A stretch of 64,000 bases of DNA, from assembly GCF_000376425.1 (NCBI RefSeq), contig NZ_AQWL01000002.1, positions 1 through 64,000 of the forward strand. Reading direction: 5' to 3'. A program made the position numbers and the translations under genes. Shown piece after piece: positions 54,500 through 63,528 of the stretch. The notes under the pieces are model-generated. The model saw only the letters and a list, made by a program, of their open reading frames with translations, had not been told where the DNA came from and did not search any database. The DNA is from Thiobacillus denitrificans DSM 12475. GTDB lineage: Bacteria; Pseudomonadota; Gammaproteobacteria; Burkholderiales; Thiobacillaceae. Each line of letters starts with the position of its first letter. Position 1 is the stretch's first letter.

Positions 54500-55525
54500 A
54501 TGATCGCTGTCCCCGTATCTTCGCCCGCCACCCGCTACCAGTTCGCCGCCTGGCTGATGATGGCAGCCGGGTTGCTGCTCGTCCTGCAGCTGCACTTGCT
54601 GCCGGCGCTGCTGGCGGGTCTGCTGGTGGCGCAACTGGTGCATTTGCTGGCGCCGCGTTTTGTCATTGGCCGTCTCGACCACATCTGGGCCAAGGTGCTG
54701 GTGGTGTCGCTCATCACCCTGATCGTGCTGGGCGTGCTGGGCGGGTTTATCGCGGGGGCGATCCTGTATCTGCGCACCGAAGGCGGGCTGGCCGGGCTGC
54801 TGAAGAAAATGGCCGAGATCATCGAAAATTCGCGTGAACTGCTGCCGCTGTGGGCGGCCGAGTGGATGCCGCAGGGCGACGAGTCGGTGATCCGCGCAGG
54901 GCTGGTCGAATGGCTGCGCACCCATGCGCAGGATATTCGCAAGCTCAGCGGCGACGCCGGCCGCGGGGTGCTCCACTTCATCATCGGCCTGGTCATCGGC
55001 AGCTTCGTTGCATTGCGCGAAGCACGCCCGCATCAGGCGCTGGCACCGCTGGCGCAAGCCATGGCCGAACGGGTGAACCGCCTGGGCGAGGCGTTTCGCC
55101 GGGTGGTGTTTGCGCAGATGCGCATCTCGGCGCTCAATGCGCTGCTGACCGCGGCTTACCTGCTGCTGGTGCTGCCGGCGTTCGGGGTGCACTTACCTTT
55201 CACCAAAACCATGATCGTCGTCACCTTCATCGTCGGTCTGCTGCCGGTGCTGGGCAACCTCATTTCCAATACGATCATCGTCGTCATTTCGCTATCGCAT
55301 TCGCTGCACGTTGCGGCGGCTTCACTGGCGTTTCTGGTCATCATCCACAAGCTCGAATATTTCGTGAATGCCCGTATCATCGGCGGCCAGATCCAGGCGC
55401 GCGCATGGGAGCTGCTGATTGCCATGCTGGTGATGGAGGCGGCCTTCGGCGTGCAGGGCGTCATCGCCGCGCCGATCATCTATGCGTATATCAAAAAAGA
55501 ATTATCCGACCGGGAGCTCATCTAA
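54500..55525 (+). CDS. AI-2E family (PerM-like) membrane protein
   Basis: The 341-residue inner-membrane protein starts at ATG 54500 (MIAVPVSSPATRYQ). About seven or eight helices are visible, with a long soluble loop around residues 95-160 and the C-terminal conserved RIIGGQIQARAWELLIAMLV. Family members have been linked to autoinducer, Na+ or general permease roles; the substrate is not known here. The stop overlaps the next ACT-protein ATG by one base. Confidence 0.88.
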   Translation: MIAVPVSSPATRYQFAAWLMMAAGLLLVLQLHLLPALLAGLLVAQLVHLLAPRFVIGRLDHIWAKVLVVSLITLIVLGVLGGFIAGAILYLRTEGGLAGLLKKMAEIIENSRELLPLWAAEWMPQGDESVIRAGLVEWLRTHAQDIRKLSGDAGRGVLHFIIGLVIGSFVALREARPHQALAPLAQAMAERVNRLGEAFRRVVFAQMRISALNALLTAAYLLLVLPAFGVHLPFTKTMIVVTFIVGLLPVLGNLISNTIIVVISLSHSLHVAAASLAFLVIIHKLEYFVNARIIGGQIQARAWELLIAMLVMEAAFGVQGVIAAPIIYAYIKKELSDRELI

Positions 55526-56064
55526 TGTCCAACGACACCGAATCACTCGTCATCACCGCCAGCGGGGAAGACAAACTTGGCCTGGTGGAGGGATTCACCC
55601 GCCGCATTTCGGACAGCGGCTGCAATATCGAGGAGTCGCGGATGGCCGCGCTGGGTGGGCGTTTCGCGCTGCTGATGCGTGTTTCTGGCAGCTGGGACGC
55701 GCTGGCCAAACTGGAAGCGCGGCTTCCCGCCGTCGCCGAAGAGCTGGGTCTCTCGCTCACCCAGCAGCGCACCCGCCCCACGCGGGCCGACAAGCCGCTG
55801 ATTCCCTACACCGTCGAAGTCGCCGCGCTCGACCAGCCCGGCATCGTCAACAGCCTCGCCAATTTCTTCGCGCGGCTGCACATCAACATCGAAGCGCTCG
55901 ACACTGAAACCTACCCTGCCCCGCACACCGGCGCGCCGATGTTCGCCGTCCACATGACGCTGGGCATTCCCGCCGACGCCCACATTGCCACCCTGCGCGG
56001 CGATTTTCTGGATTACTGCGATGACCAGAATCTGGATGCGACCTTCGAGCCGGTGCGGATATGA
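55525..56064 (+). CDS. GcvR-like tandem ACT-domain regulatory protein
   Basis: The 179-residue protein has two ACT domains: residues about 6-82 (LVITASGEDKLGLVEGFTRR) and about 94-176 (YTVEVAALDQPGIVNSLANF). This is the GcvR arrangement, an amino-acid-sensing antagonist of GcvA in E. coli glycine cleavage control. No gcvA or gcv genes are adjacent, so the regulated target is uncertain. It is translationally coupled to the AI-2E gene. Confidence 0.85.
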   Translation: MSNDTESLVITASGEDKLGLVEGFTRRISDSGCNIEESRMAALGGRFALLMRVSGSWDALAKLEARLPAVAEELGLSLTQQRTRPTRADKPLIPYTVEVAALDQPGIVNSLANFFARLHINIEALDTETYPAPHTGAPMFAVHMTLGIPADAHIATLRGDFLDYCDDQNLDATFEPVRI

Positions 56065-56125
56065 CGCAGCACGCGGCGTCTGCGGGCGCGTCTGCGGTAC
56101 CGCCACCCACAACCTTGTCGCCTGA

Positions 56126-57091
56126 TTATTCGCGCTCGCTGGCGTCGAGTTCGATGTAGAACATCGGCACCGCATCGTCCGCTTGGCTCCTGCGCGGCAG
56201 GCCGCGCACCAGGGCGGCTTCCACGCGCGCGGCCTGCAAGGCGGCGCGGTCGATGACGGCGGGATACAGGCGGCAGTGTTTTTCGATCAGTTCGGCCTGG
56301 CGGCAGGCGCAGGTTTCGAGCGCGCCGCGGGTGGCGGCGTCGAGGTGCGGTAGCAGCAGCATCCAGGGTGCCTGCCAGGCATGGTAGTCATGCACCAGCC
56401 GGGTGTGGGCGGTATCCATACCGGCGGTAGCGATGAACAGCGGCGGGAAGGCGTCGGCCTCCAGCACGCGCCCGTGCAGGGCATCGCCGCCTTGCCTTGT
56501 GTGCAGCCCCAGCCCGGCACCGTCGTCCGAGCGGCGGAACCACTGTGCCACGCCGCTGGCGAGACTGTTCACATAACCCGTCAGATACCCACCAGCGGAC
56601 TCGTCGAGCCCGGCAATCGCCGTGCTCTGGAAGCGTTCCTGCGCGGCCATGCCGGCGCGCCAGTCGAGCGGCGGTTTGGTGTCGGTTTCGCTGTCGGCGC
56701 ATACGCTGTGCAGCAGTGCCAGCGGCTGGTCGTGGCGGTCGAGCAGCCAGAGCTCGAATTGATCGCGAAAGGCGAACGGCACCGCACGATACATCTTGAG
56801 CAGGTGCTCGTAGACCACCGCGCCCATGTCTTCCAGCCGCTTGAAATCGTCCGACGGGTACAGCGGCCCGCGCTTCAGCCCCGTTTCCACCGACCAGTGG
56901 CCATAGCGGATGTCGGAAATCTGCGCCCGCCGTCCGGCGCGTCCCAGGCCGTCGAGCAGCGCGTCGTTGGCGACATAGATATCCCACTCGATGCCGTCGG
57001 TGGTGACCGCCTCGGCCGAGCGGTAGCGAATGACGTGCACCACCCCGCGAAACGGGTTGAGCAGGCGTTGAGCGTAGCATTCGATCTGCAT
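56126..57091 (-). CDS. Conserved hypothetical protein
   Basis: The 321-residue protein starts at ATG 57091 (MQIECYAQRLLNPFRG). It is soluble with no signal peptide or recognised domain. The first third is beta-rich (VVHVIRYRSAEAVTTDGIEWD; DIRYGHWSVETGLKRG) and the rest is helical with several Trp/Tyr-rich segments (HDYHAWQAPWMLLL). A single Cys pair (CACRQAE) is present. It is 16 bases after DUF502 in the same orientation, so probably co-transcribed with it. I do not recognise its function. Confidence 0.7.
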   Translation of the reverse strand: MQIECYAQRLLNPFRGVVHVIRYRSAEAVTTDGIEWDIYVANDALLDGLGRAGRRAQISDIRYGHWSVETGLKRGPLYPSDDFKRLEDMGAVVYEHLLKMYRAVPFAFRDQFELWLLDRHDQPLALLHSVCADSETDTKPPLDWRAGMAAQERFQSTAIAGLDESAGGYLTGYVNSLASGVAQWFRRSDDGAGLGLHTRQGGDALHGRVLEADAFPPLFIATAGMDTAHTRLVHDYHAWQAPWMLLLPHLDAATRGALETCACRQAELIEKHCRLYPAVIDRAALQAARVEAALVRGLPRRSQADDAVPMFYIELDASERE

Positions 57092-57107
57092 GCGGCCCGG
57101 CCCCGTC

Positions 57108-57749
57108 TCAGTTGGTGTCGCCGCCCGGTTGTGGCGGCACGGCGACGGACGCATCCTTGCTGCGGGTGCCCTCCATCCAGGCAAACAGCGACCAGCGCAT
57201 CGCTTCTTCCACCGACATGTCGATCGGCCGCACCCAGTCGCGCGGCACGAAAACCGTGTAGCCGCCGATCATGTAGCCCATCGGCAGATAGACCGCGACC
57301 CGGTCGCCCTGCAGGAAACCGGCAGGCAGGTCGTCGACGTGCTGGCGCGTGACCAGCCCCACCACCTCGAGCGACTGCCCGGGCATCCTGAGGATCACCA
57401 CCATCTGCTGGGTGCCCTTTTCGCGCTGGGGGGAAAAGTAATCGGCAAAGCTCTTGAACGAGGAATAGATGCTTTTCACCACCGGCAGGTTGGTGAAAGG
57501 CAGCTCGACCAGCGACAGCAGCCTGCCCACGCCACGCTGCGATACCAGGAAACCAAGCAGGAATATACCGAAGACTCCCAGCAGCAGGCCCATCCCCGGC
57601 AGGTAGTATTCGCCGATGAACGGCCGGACCAATTGCATGGCCAACATCTCGCTCCAGCGCAGGAAAACATAAAGCAGATAGGCTGTCAGCCCGAGGGGCA
57701 AGGCGGTGATCAGGCCGCGAAAAAAATATTGATAGAGCTGTTTGGTCAA
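57108..57749 (-). CDS. DUF502 membrane protein
   Basis: The 213-residue inner-membrane protein has two N-terminal helices (about 9-30 and 49-70) and the family signature region TNLPVVKSIYSSFKSFADYF and MGYMIGGYTVFVPRDWVRPI. DUF502 proteins are widespread in proteobacteria, with no established role. It is upstream of and co-directional with the unrecognised conserved protein. Confidence 0.9.
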   Translation of the reverse strand: MTKQLYQYFFRGLITALPLGLTAYLLYVFLRWSEMLAMQLVRPFIGEYYLPGMGLLLGVFGIFLLGFLVSQRGVGRLLSLVELPFTNLPVVKSIYSSFKSFADYFSPQREKGTQQMVVILRMPGQSLEVVGLVTRQHVDDLPAGFLQGDRVAVYLPMGYMIGGYTVFVPRDWVRPIDMSVEEAMRWSLFAWMEGTRSKDASVAVPPQPGGDTN

Positions 57750-57847
57750 TTCTGAACCTCGCTAATGTTCCTGAAACCTTGTTGCTTTAGCATAACAGCG
57801 GGGAGTGGCTAGAATTCCCGCACGTGTTCATTCCCTGGAGAAGCCCC

Positions 57848-58429
57848 ATGAAAGCCCCTGCCCTGCTCGCGTTTGCCTTGCCCGCGCTGCTTGCCGGTTG
57901 TGCCAGCGGCCCCAGCGCCGAAGAACAGGCTGCCTTGGTGGCGGACGCGCGCAAGGCCACTGCTGCGCTGACGCAAAAGCTCGGCGGTGAACTGAAAGCG
58001 GCGCTTGGTGAAAAGGGCGCGGAGGGGGCGATCGGCGTATGCAAGGAGCGCGCGCCGCAGATCGCGGCCGAGGTATCGAGGCAATTTGGTCTGCAGGCCA
58101 CGCGCGTCAGTCCGAAAAACCGCAATCCGGCCGCCGTGCCCGACGCGTGGGAGGCCGAGGCCCAGGCCGGGCTGGAAAAACGGCTGGCCGCGGGGGAAAA
58201 ACCCGAGACGCTCGACACCTGGCAAATCGTCGGCACGCCGACTGGCAAGCAGTTCCGCTACGCCAAGGCGCTGCCGGTGCTGCCGTTGTGCCTGACATGC
58301 CACGGCGACCCGGCCGCGATTCCCGCTGGCGTGAAAGCGCGCCTTGCCGCAGATTACCCGCTCGACAAGGCCACGGGCTATGCCCCCGGCATGGTGCGCG
58401 GCATCGTCTCGATCAAGCGCCCGCTGTAA
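57848..58429 (+). CDS. DUF3365 (Tll0287-like) haem-binding lipoprotein
   Basis: The 193-residue protein starts at ATG 57848 after a GGAGAAG. It has a lipoprotein signal with lipobox LAGC and a DUF3365 domain with one c-type haem motif CLTCHGDP near residue 150. DUF3365 domains are periplasmic haem sensors or electron carriers. The next gene on the same strand encodes an EAL/HDOD protein and starts 96 bases later, so a signalling link is possible but unproven. Confidence 0.85.
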   Translation: MKAPALLAFALPALLAGCASGPSAEEQAALVADARKATAALTQKLGGELKAALGEKGAEGAIGVCKERAPQIAAEVSRQFGLQATRVSPKNRNPAAVPDAWEAEAQAGLEKRLAAGEKPETLDTWQIVGTPTGKQFRYAKALPVLPLCLTCHGDPAAIPAGVKARLAADYPLDKATGYAPGMVRGIVSIKRPL

Positions 58430-58525
58430 ACCGGCCGGCAAAATTTGCGTGAACGGGCTTCAGTCCTGCGCGGCGCCGCCGATAATTATGCTGATGCGCC
58501 CAAGCTTGTCGTGGAGGAATGTAGC

Positions 58526-59869
58526 GTGCTGAATCGTCTTGTCGGAATGTGGTCGGGGGGCCGGGATAATGCAACACCGCCGCCGGGTGCCGTGCCGTCC
58601 GCACCGGAGCCGGCAGCCAGGCCGGTGGCCAAAGCGCCTTCAGTGATGCGTCGCGAGGCCATGCTGGGCCGCGACCAGAAGGTGGCGGCTTACACCTTCA
58701 TGTTGCGCCGCGCGCCGGATGACCAGCGCGATATGGCTCTGCCCGACATGCAGCGGCTCTACGACGAAACCTTGCTCGGCAACCTGCAGCGCATGGATAT
58801 CGCGCGCCTGCTGGGGCAACGCCTGGCATTTGTGCCGGTTGTGCCGGCCAGCCTGTCGCTTCCGCTGATCGATACCTGGCCCGCTGCCGGTACGGTGTGG
58901 GCTCTGAAGATTGACGGCCAGACCCCGATCGACGATTCCCTGCTTGCCCGGCTGGCCGAGCTGAAGGCGCGCGGATTCGGTTTCGCCCTGCATGCCGACA
59001 TGGCGGTGGGGGCCGGGCGGCATGCGCTGTTGCAGCTTGCGGATTATGTGCTGATGGACGTCGGTAGCGAGGACATTCCTGCCATCACCGCGCAAATGGC
59101 CGCGGTGTCCAAGGTGGCGGCCGGAAAACGCTTTGTGGCGACCGAGGTGCAAACGCTGGAAGCATTCCATATGTGCCACAAGCTGCAGTTCGCCCTGTTC
59201 ATGGGGCCTTTCATCACCCGCCGCGAAACGCTCGACACCCCGGTCATGGGGCCGTCACGCGCCAAGGTGCTGGACCTGATGAACCGGGTGCGTACCGGCG
59301 CCGAGCAGCCTGAGCTGGCCGGGCACTTCCGCCAGGATCCGGCGTTGTCGGTGCGCCTGCTGCGCTACGTCAACTCCCCCGGCATGGGCTTGATGAGCAA
59401 AATCGGCGGCATCGAGCAGGCGCTGATGGTGATGGGGCAGGACAAGCTCTATCGCTGGTTGACGCTGATCCTGTTTACCGGCGGCCAGACCCAGGAACTC
59501 GATCAGGCGGTGCTGGAGAATGCCCTGGTGCGCGGCCGGGTGGCCGAGCAGCTGGCCGGGCGGGCGCTGTTCGCCAAGGCGCGCGATGAGATTTTCGTCG
59601 CCGGGCTGTTTTCGCTGCTCGACGTGGTGATGCGCATGCCGATGGAGCAGGTGTTGAAGCAGATCAGCCTGCCCGCCGAAATCACCGAGGCCATCGTCTC
59701 GCAGCGCGGGCCGTATGCGCCTTATCTGGCGCTGGCGGTTGCCTGCGAACAGGACGACCAGAGCAGCCTCGAAGCCCTGGCCGGGCAGATCGGCCGCGAC
59801 GTGGCCGACATCAACACCGTGCACATGGATGCGCTGCTGTGGGCGCAACAACTGTCCGCCGACGTATGA
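58526..59869 (+). CDS. EAL-like / HDOD domain signalling protein (YuxH-type)
   Basis: The 447-residue protein starts at GTG 58526, with a strong GGAGGA 7 bases before it. After a Pro/Ala-rich linker, residues about 65-245 are a degenerate EAL domain: the EAL motif itself and catalytic acids are not seen, so phosphodiesterase activity is unlikely. Residues about 250-430 are an HDOD domain (QDPALSVRLLRYVNSPGMGL; GIEQALMVMGQDKL). This EAL-HDOD plan is that of YuxH/CdgJ-type proteins affecting motility and c-di-GMP signalling. Confidence 0.85.
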   Translation: MLNRLVGMWSGGRDNATPPPGAVPSAPEPAARPVAKAPSVMRREAMLGRDQKVAAYTFMLRRAPDDQRDMALPDMQRLYDETLLGNLQRMDIARLLGQRLAFVPVVPASLSLPLIDTWPAAGTVWALKIDGQTPIDDSLLARLAELKARGFGFALHADMAVGAGRHALLQLADYVLMDVGSEDIPAITAQMAAVSKVAAGKRFVATEVQTLEAFHMCHKLQFALFMGPFITRRETLDTPVMGPSRAKVLDLMNRVRTGAEQPELAGHFRQDPALSVRLLRYVNSPGMGLMSKIGGIEQALMVMGQDKLYRWLTLILFTGGQTQELDQAVLENALVRGRVAEQLAGRALFAKARDEIFVAGLFSLLDVVMRMPMEQVLKQISLPAEITEAIVSQRGPYAPYLALAVACEQDDQSSLEALAGQIGRDVADINTVHMDALLWAQQLSADV

Positions 59870-59877
59870 GCTGAACA

Positions 59878-60156
59878 ATGGCGGCCGTTTCCGGCGTCGC
59901 CGCCGCGTGGTGTGTCTACATGCTGCGCTGCGCCGACGGCTCGCTCTACACTGGCATCACCACCGACCCTGCGCGCCGCGTCGCCGAACACAACGGCGCC
60001 GGCGGGTCGGGCGCACGCTATACCCGCAGCCGCCGCCCGGTGCGGCTGGTCTACGTCGAAGCCGCAGCCAACCGCGCCGAAGCGGCGCGGCGCGAAGCGG
60101 CGATCAAGCAGCTGGATCGCGCAGGCAAGCTGGCGTTGTGTGGGCCGGGCGTATAG
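59878..60156 (+). CDS. GIY-YIG nuclease family protein (UPF0213/YhbQ)
   Basis: The 92-residue protein holds a minimal GIY-YIG domain: C-V-Y-M-L-R-C-A-D-G-S-L-Y-T-G-I, then the conserved R (ARRVAEHN) and a distal E (VEAAANRAEAARREA). The length matches YhbQ-type stand-alone proteins. The nuclease target is unknown. It starts 8 bases after the HDOD gene. Confidence 0.9.
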   Translation: MAAVSGVAAAWCVYMLRCADGSLYTGITTDPARRVAEHNGAGGSGARYTRSRRPVRLVYVEAAANRAEAARREAAIKQLDRAGKLALCGPGV

Positions 60157-60171
60157 GCCTTCCTGTCCGTT

Positions 60172-61092
60172 TCAGGTGTCATTCATGCTGTTCAGGCGAG
60201 CTTGGAAGTGCGGAATGGCCGCTTCCATCGCGCGCCGCCCGGCGTCGATGGCGATGCTGGCACGGTGAAATTCCATCAACCCCAGGTTTGCGAGCAGCGG
60301 CGTCACCATCACGTCCGCCGGGTCGCCGGCCAGCCGGCTGCGGGTAATCAGCACCTGCATGATGTTGATGCTGCTCGCCAGCACGTCGAGCATGGCCGGC
60401 GGTCTGGATCCGTTGTCGGAATTGAGGCCGAGTTGCGACATGCCGGTCTGGATGCGCGCCATCACGCTGTCGGCCAGATTTTCGGGGTCTGTCCTGGCGC
60501 GCTTGCGCACTGCGGTGGCGGGCCGGGGCTTGAGGTGACGGCCCAGCAGGTCGGCGTTCAGATCCACCGCAATCACCAGGTCGGCCCCCATCGCCCGGCA
60601 CAGCGACACCGGCACTGGATTGACCAGGCCGCCGTCGACCAGCAAGCTGCCGTCGCGTTGCGCCGGGGTGAACAGTCCGGGCAGCGCGATCGAGGCGCGT
60701 ACCGCGTTCGACACCCCGCCCTCGCGCAGCCATACTTCGCGGCCGCGCCGCAGGTCGGTGGCGACGGCACCGAACGGGCGCGCCAGTTCACGGAAGTCGC
60801 GATCGACGAAGTGGCTGCGGAAGAATTCGATCAGCTTGTCGCCCTTGATCAGCCCGCCGCCGAGCGAAAAATCGAGAAAGCTCACCACGGTCTGTACGCG
60901 CAGGCTGCGTACCCAGCTCTCCAGCCGGTCGAGTTCGCCGCCCACGTAGGCGGCGCCTACCAGCGCGCCGATCGAGGTGCCGCAGACCAGATCGGGCTCG
61001 ATGCCGGCGTCGGCCAGCGCGCGGATGACGCCGATGTGCGCCCAGCCGCGCGCCGAGCCGCCGCCGAGAGCGAGGCCGATGCGCGGGCTCAT
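60172..61092 (-). CDS. Patatin-like phospholipase, RssA family
   Basis: The 306-residue protein starts at ATG 61092 (MSPRIGLALGGGSARG). It has the oxyanion GGGSARG, the nucleophile S40 in GTSIG and the catalytic D153 in DGGLVNP, a complete Ser-Asp dyad. It is a predicted lipid acyl hydrolase of the RssA/YchK type; the substrate is unknown. The start overlaps the stop of the exported DsrE-like gene by 4 bases. Confidence 0.92.
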   Translation of the reverse strand: MSPRIGLALGGGSARGWAHIGVIRALADAGIEPDLVCGTSIGALVGAAYVGGELDRLESWVRSLRVQTVVSFLDFSLGGGLIKGDKLIEFFRSHFVDRDFRELARPFGAVATDLRRGREVWLREGGVSNAVRASIALPGLFTPAQRDGSLLVDGGLVNPVPVSLCRAMGADLVIAVDLNADLLGRHLKPRPATAVRKRARTDPENLADSVMARIQTGMSQLGLNSDNGSRPPAMLDVLASSINIMQVLITRSRLAGDPADVMVTPLLANLGLMEFHRASIAIDAGRRAMEAAIPHFQARLNSMNDT

Positions 61093-61571
61093 TTCAGCGC
61101 TGCCGCCCGCGGCACCACCAGTCGCACATAATCCAGCGCTTCGTAATTGCGGATTTGCGCCGGCCCCTCCGGCGCCACATCGACATACGCTGGAAAGGCC
61201 TCCGGCGCCACACCGCGCCAGCCGGCATACGTTTCGCACACATGCAGCGGGATGCCTTCGTCGCGCACCAGGCTCTCGGCCAGTTGGTGCGCCGTCGCGT
61301 TGTCTTCGCGTTGCGCGGTTTGCAGCGCGAACATTTCCTGTCCGTGGGCCACCAGCGCCATCGGCATGCCGGGAAAGCGCGCCTTCAGCCGCTGCGCGGC
61401 CTGCTTGACCCAGGGTAGCGCGTGATCGAGCGCCTGCGGGTCGCGGTCGGCGATTTCGAACACCACCCCGGGCGGTGGCGCGGTGCGCGCCAGCAGGGCA
61501 TCGAGCGTTGCCGCCGAGGTGGCGGGCAGGCAGGCCAGGATGGCTAGGACAGACAACAGAAAACGCAGCAT
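61089..61571 (-). CDS. Exported DsrE-like protein
   Basis: The 160-residue protein has a signal peptide (MLRFLLSVLAILACLPATSA). A DsrE/DsrF-type fold follows (VVFEIADRDPQALDHALPWV; MPMALVAHGQEMFAL; YVDVAPEGPAQI). A Cys lies in PLHVCETYAGWRG, the usual sulfur-carrier position. Cytoplasmic DsrE proteins carry sulfur in sulfur oxidation; an exported form suggests a periplasmic thiol or sulfur role. It is upstream of and coupled to the patatin gene. Confidence 0.8.
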   Translation of the reverse strand: MLRFLLSVLAILACLPATSAATLDALLARTAPPPGVVFEIADRDPQALDHALPWVKQAAQRLKARFPGMPMALVAHGQEMFALQTAQREDNATAHQLAESLVRDEGIPLHVCETYAGWRGVAPEAFPAYVDVAPEGPAQIRNYEALDYVRLVVPRAAALK

Positions 61572-61692
61572 TCAGAATCCTTTCCTGGAGAGTCGAGCAG
61601 GTTGCCTGCGCCGACAAGCGCAGCCCGCCCATTGTCGGCCAGGTGCGCCGAAAAATGTAGCTGGGCGATGCTGGCCTGCCGGACGAGGGCCG

Positions 61693-61713
61693 GCCGCGCT
61701 CATGCAGCGCGGC
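61693..61713 (-). terminator. Possible hairpin at the nrdJ 3' end
   Basis: GCCGCGCT and AGCGCGGC form perfect 8-bp arms with a 5-base loop, immediately after the ribonucleotide reductase stop codon on the minus strand. There is no T-run, so it may only stabilise the transcript or act with Rho. Confidence 0.3.
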
Positions 61714-63450
61714 TTAATCCGCTTCGCGTTCGAGGCTGCAGCACTGAACCTGGCTGCCTGTAGGTGGCTGGCTCAGGATGGCGCCGGTGACTGGATTGGG
61801 GCGGAATACGGTGCAGCCCTTGAGGCCGAGCGCGTGCGCCTGGCGGTAGAGATCCTCGAAGCGCTCGAAGGGGGTCTCGGCGGCGACATTGATGGTCTTG
61901 GAGATCGCGTTGTCGACCAAAGGCTGCAGCGCGGCCTGCATCTGCAGGTGGGCGAGCGGATCGACCTGGCGCGCCTCGATCAGGGCCGGCGGGGTGCCGG
62001 CTCCGCCCCGCTGCTGCCACAGCTGGCAGGCGTAATCGACCACGCGATGGGTACGATAGGCGCCGTCGCTTCCCAGCACGCGGCGCTCGGCCGCGGCCGC
62101 GAAAACCGGCTCGATGCCGCTGGAAATGTTGTTGGCCAGCAGGCTGATGGTGCCGGCCGGGGCGATCGCCAACAGATGACTGTTGCGGATGCCGTGCGCG
62201 GCGATGGCGGCGCGAATATCGGCCGGCAGGCGGGCGGCGAAGCCGCTGGCCAGAAACGGCTCGGCGTCGAATTCCGGGAAGGCGCCCTTCTCGCGCGCCA
62301 GCTCGATCGATGCGCGATAGGCGGCATCGCGGACCGTCTGCATCGCGTGCGCCGCCAGCGTGCGTGCAGCCGCGCTGTCGTAGCGCAGGCCGAGCAGCAC
62401 CAGCGCGTCCGCCAGCCCGGTGATGCCCAGCCCGATGCGCCGCTTGCGGTGCGCTTCCTCTGCCTGCGCCGGCAGCGGATAGCGCGAGACCTCGATGACG
62501 TCGTCGAGAAAGCGCACCGCGAGCGTCGCCGCGGCGGCCAGTGCGTCCGGGTCGAGCCGGGCATCGGCGGCGAACGGCGACACCACGAACGCCGCAAGGT
62601 TGAGCGAGCCGAGGTCGCAGGCGCCGTAGGGCGGCAGCGGAATTTCGCCGCAGGGATTGGTGGCGGTGAGCGTTTCGCGGTCGGCCAGCGTGTTGTCGCG
62701 GTTGATGGCGTCGACGAACAGCACGCCCGGTTCGGCGGTGTCGTAGGCCGCGCGCAGGATGCGCTGCCACAGTTCGCGCGCCTTCAGCGTGCGCGCGTTC
62801 GCGAGGCCGGGAAACACCAGCGGCCAGTCGCGGTCGCCCGCCACCGCCGCCATGAAAGCGTCGCTGATCTGCACCGACAGGTTGAAATGGCGCAGCACCA
62901 CGGGATCGCGCTTGGCGTCGACGAAGGTCTCGATGTCCGGGTGATCGCAGCGCAGCGTCGCCATCATCGCGCCGCGCCGCGCGCCGGTCGACAGCATGGT
63001 GGCGCACATGGCGTCCCAGATGTGCATGAACGACACCGGGCCGGAGGCGATGCTGCCGGTGGCGGCAGCCACCATGCCGGCCGGACGCAGGGTGGAAAAA
63101 TCGTAGCCCACCCCGCCGCCGTGCTGCATGGTGAGCGCGCCTTCCTTCAGCGCCTCGAAAATGCTTTCCAGGTCGTCGGCGATCCCGCCCATCACGAAGC
63201 AGTTGAGCAGCGTCACCCGGTGGCCGCTGCCGGCGCCGGCGAGAATGCGCCCGCCAGGCAGGAAGCGGAAATTCTCCAGCAGCGCGAGAAAGCGCTCGGC
63301 CCAGGCCTCACGTTCGCGGCTTTCCGCCGCTGCAATCGCCACCGCCACGCGCTGCCAGCTGGCGCGGATGCCGGCTTCGCCCGGCGCGCGATAGCGGGTC
63401 TCCCAGATGTGGCGGGAGATTTCCATGCTGAAGGGGGCGAATGTGCTCAT
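61714..63450 (-). CDS. nrdJ: Adenosylcobalamin-dependent (class II) ribonucleotide reductase
   Basis: The 578-residue enzyme makes deoxyribonucleotides using adenosylcobalamin, without oxygen dependence. It has the N-terminal redox Cys C84 in LLNCFVMG and the glycyl-barrel motif NPCGEIPL with thiyl C267 and E269. TNPCG is preceded by DRETLTA, and AKRRIGLGITG and APAGTISLLANN lie in the barrel. The tail ends with the redox pair CC in QCCSLEREAD. It is shorter than many NrdJ proteins and lacks an ATP-cone at the N-terminus. It is divergent from the SrkA-like kinase gene. Confidence 0.92.
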   Translation of the reverse strand: MSTFAPFSMEISRHIWETRYRAPGEAGIRASWQRVAVAIAAAESREREAWAERFLALLENFRFLPGGRILAGAGSGHRVTLLNCFVMGGIADDLESIFEALKEGALTMQHGGGVGYDFSTLRPAGMVAAATGSIASGPVSFMHIWDAMCATMLSTGARRGAMMATLRCDHPDIETFVDAKRDPVVLRHFNLSVQISDAFMAAVAGDRDWPLVFPGLANARTLKARELWQRILRAAYDTAEPGVLFVDAINRDNTLADRETLTATNPCGEIPLPPYGACDLGSLNLAAFVVSPFAADARLDPDALAAAATLAVRFLDDVIEVSRYPLPAQAEEAHRKRRIGLGITGLADALVLLGLRYDSAAARTLAAHAMQTVRDAAYRASIELAREKGAFPEFDAEPFLASGFAARLPADIRAAIAAHGIRNSHLLAIAPAGTISLLANNISSGIEPVFAAAAERRVLGSDGAYRTHRVVDYACQLWQQRGGAGTPPALIEARQVDPLAHLQMQAALQPLVDNAISKTINVAAETPFERFEDLYRQAHALGLKGCTVFRPNPVTGAILSQPPTGSQVQCCSLEREAD

Positions 63451-63528
63451 GCGGCGGCGATGGAAGCGGCGTTTGAGGCATTATCTGTCTACGTTCGTCT
63501 ATTGAGCATAGCCGCTTTGCCCCTTCCC

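Noticed and set aside
63451-63528. Cobalamin riboswitch before the B12-dependent ribonucleotide reductase
   Set aside because: The divergent gap is only 78 bases and contains no B12-box-like sequence; too short for the element.
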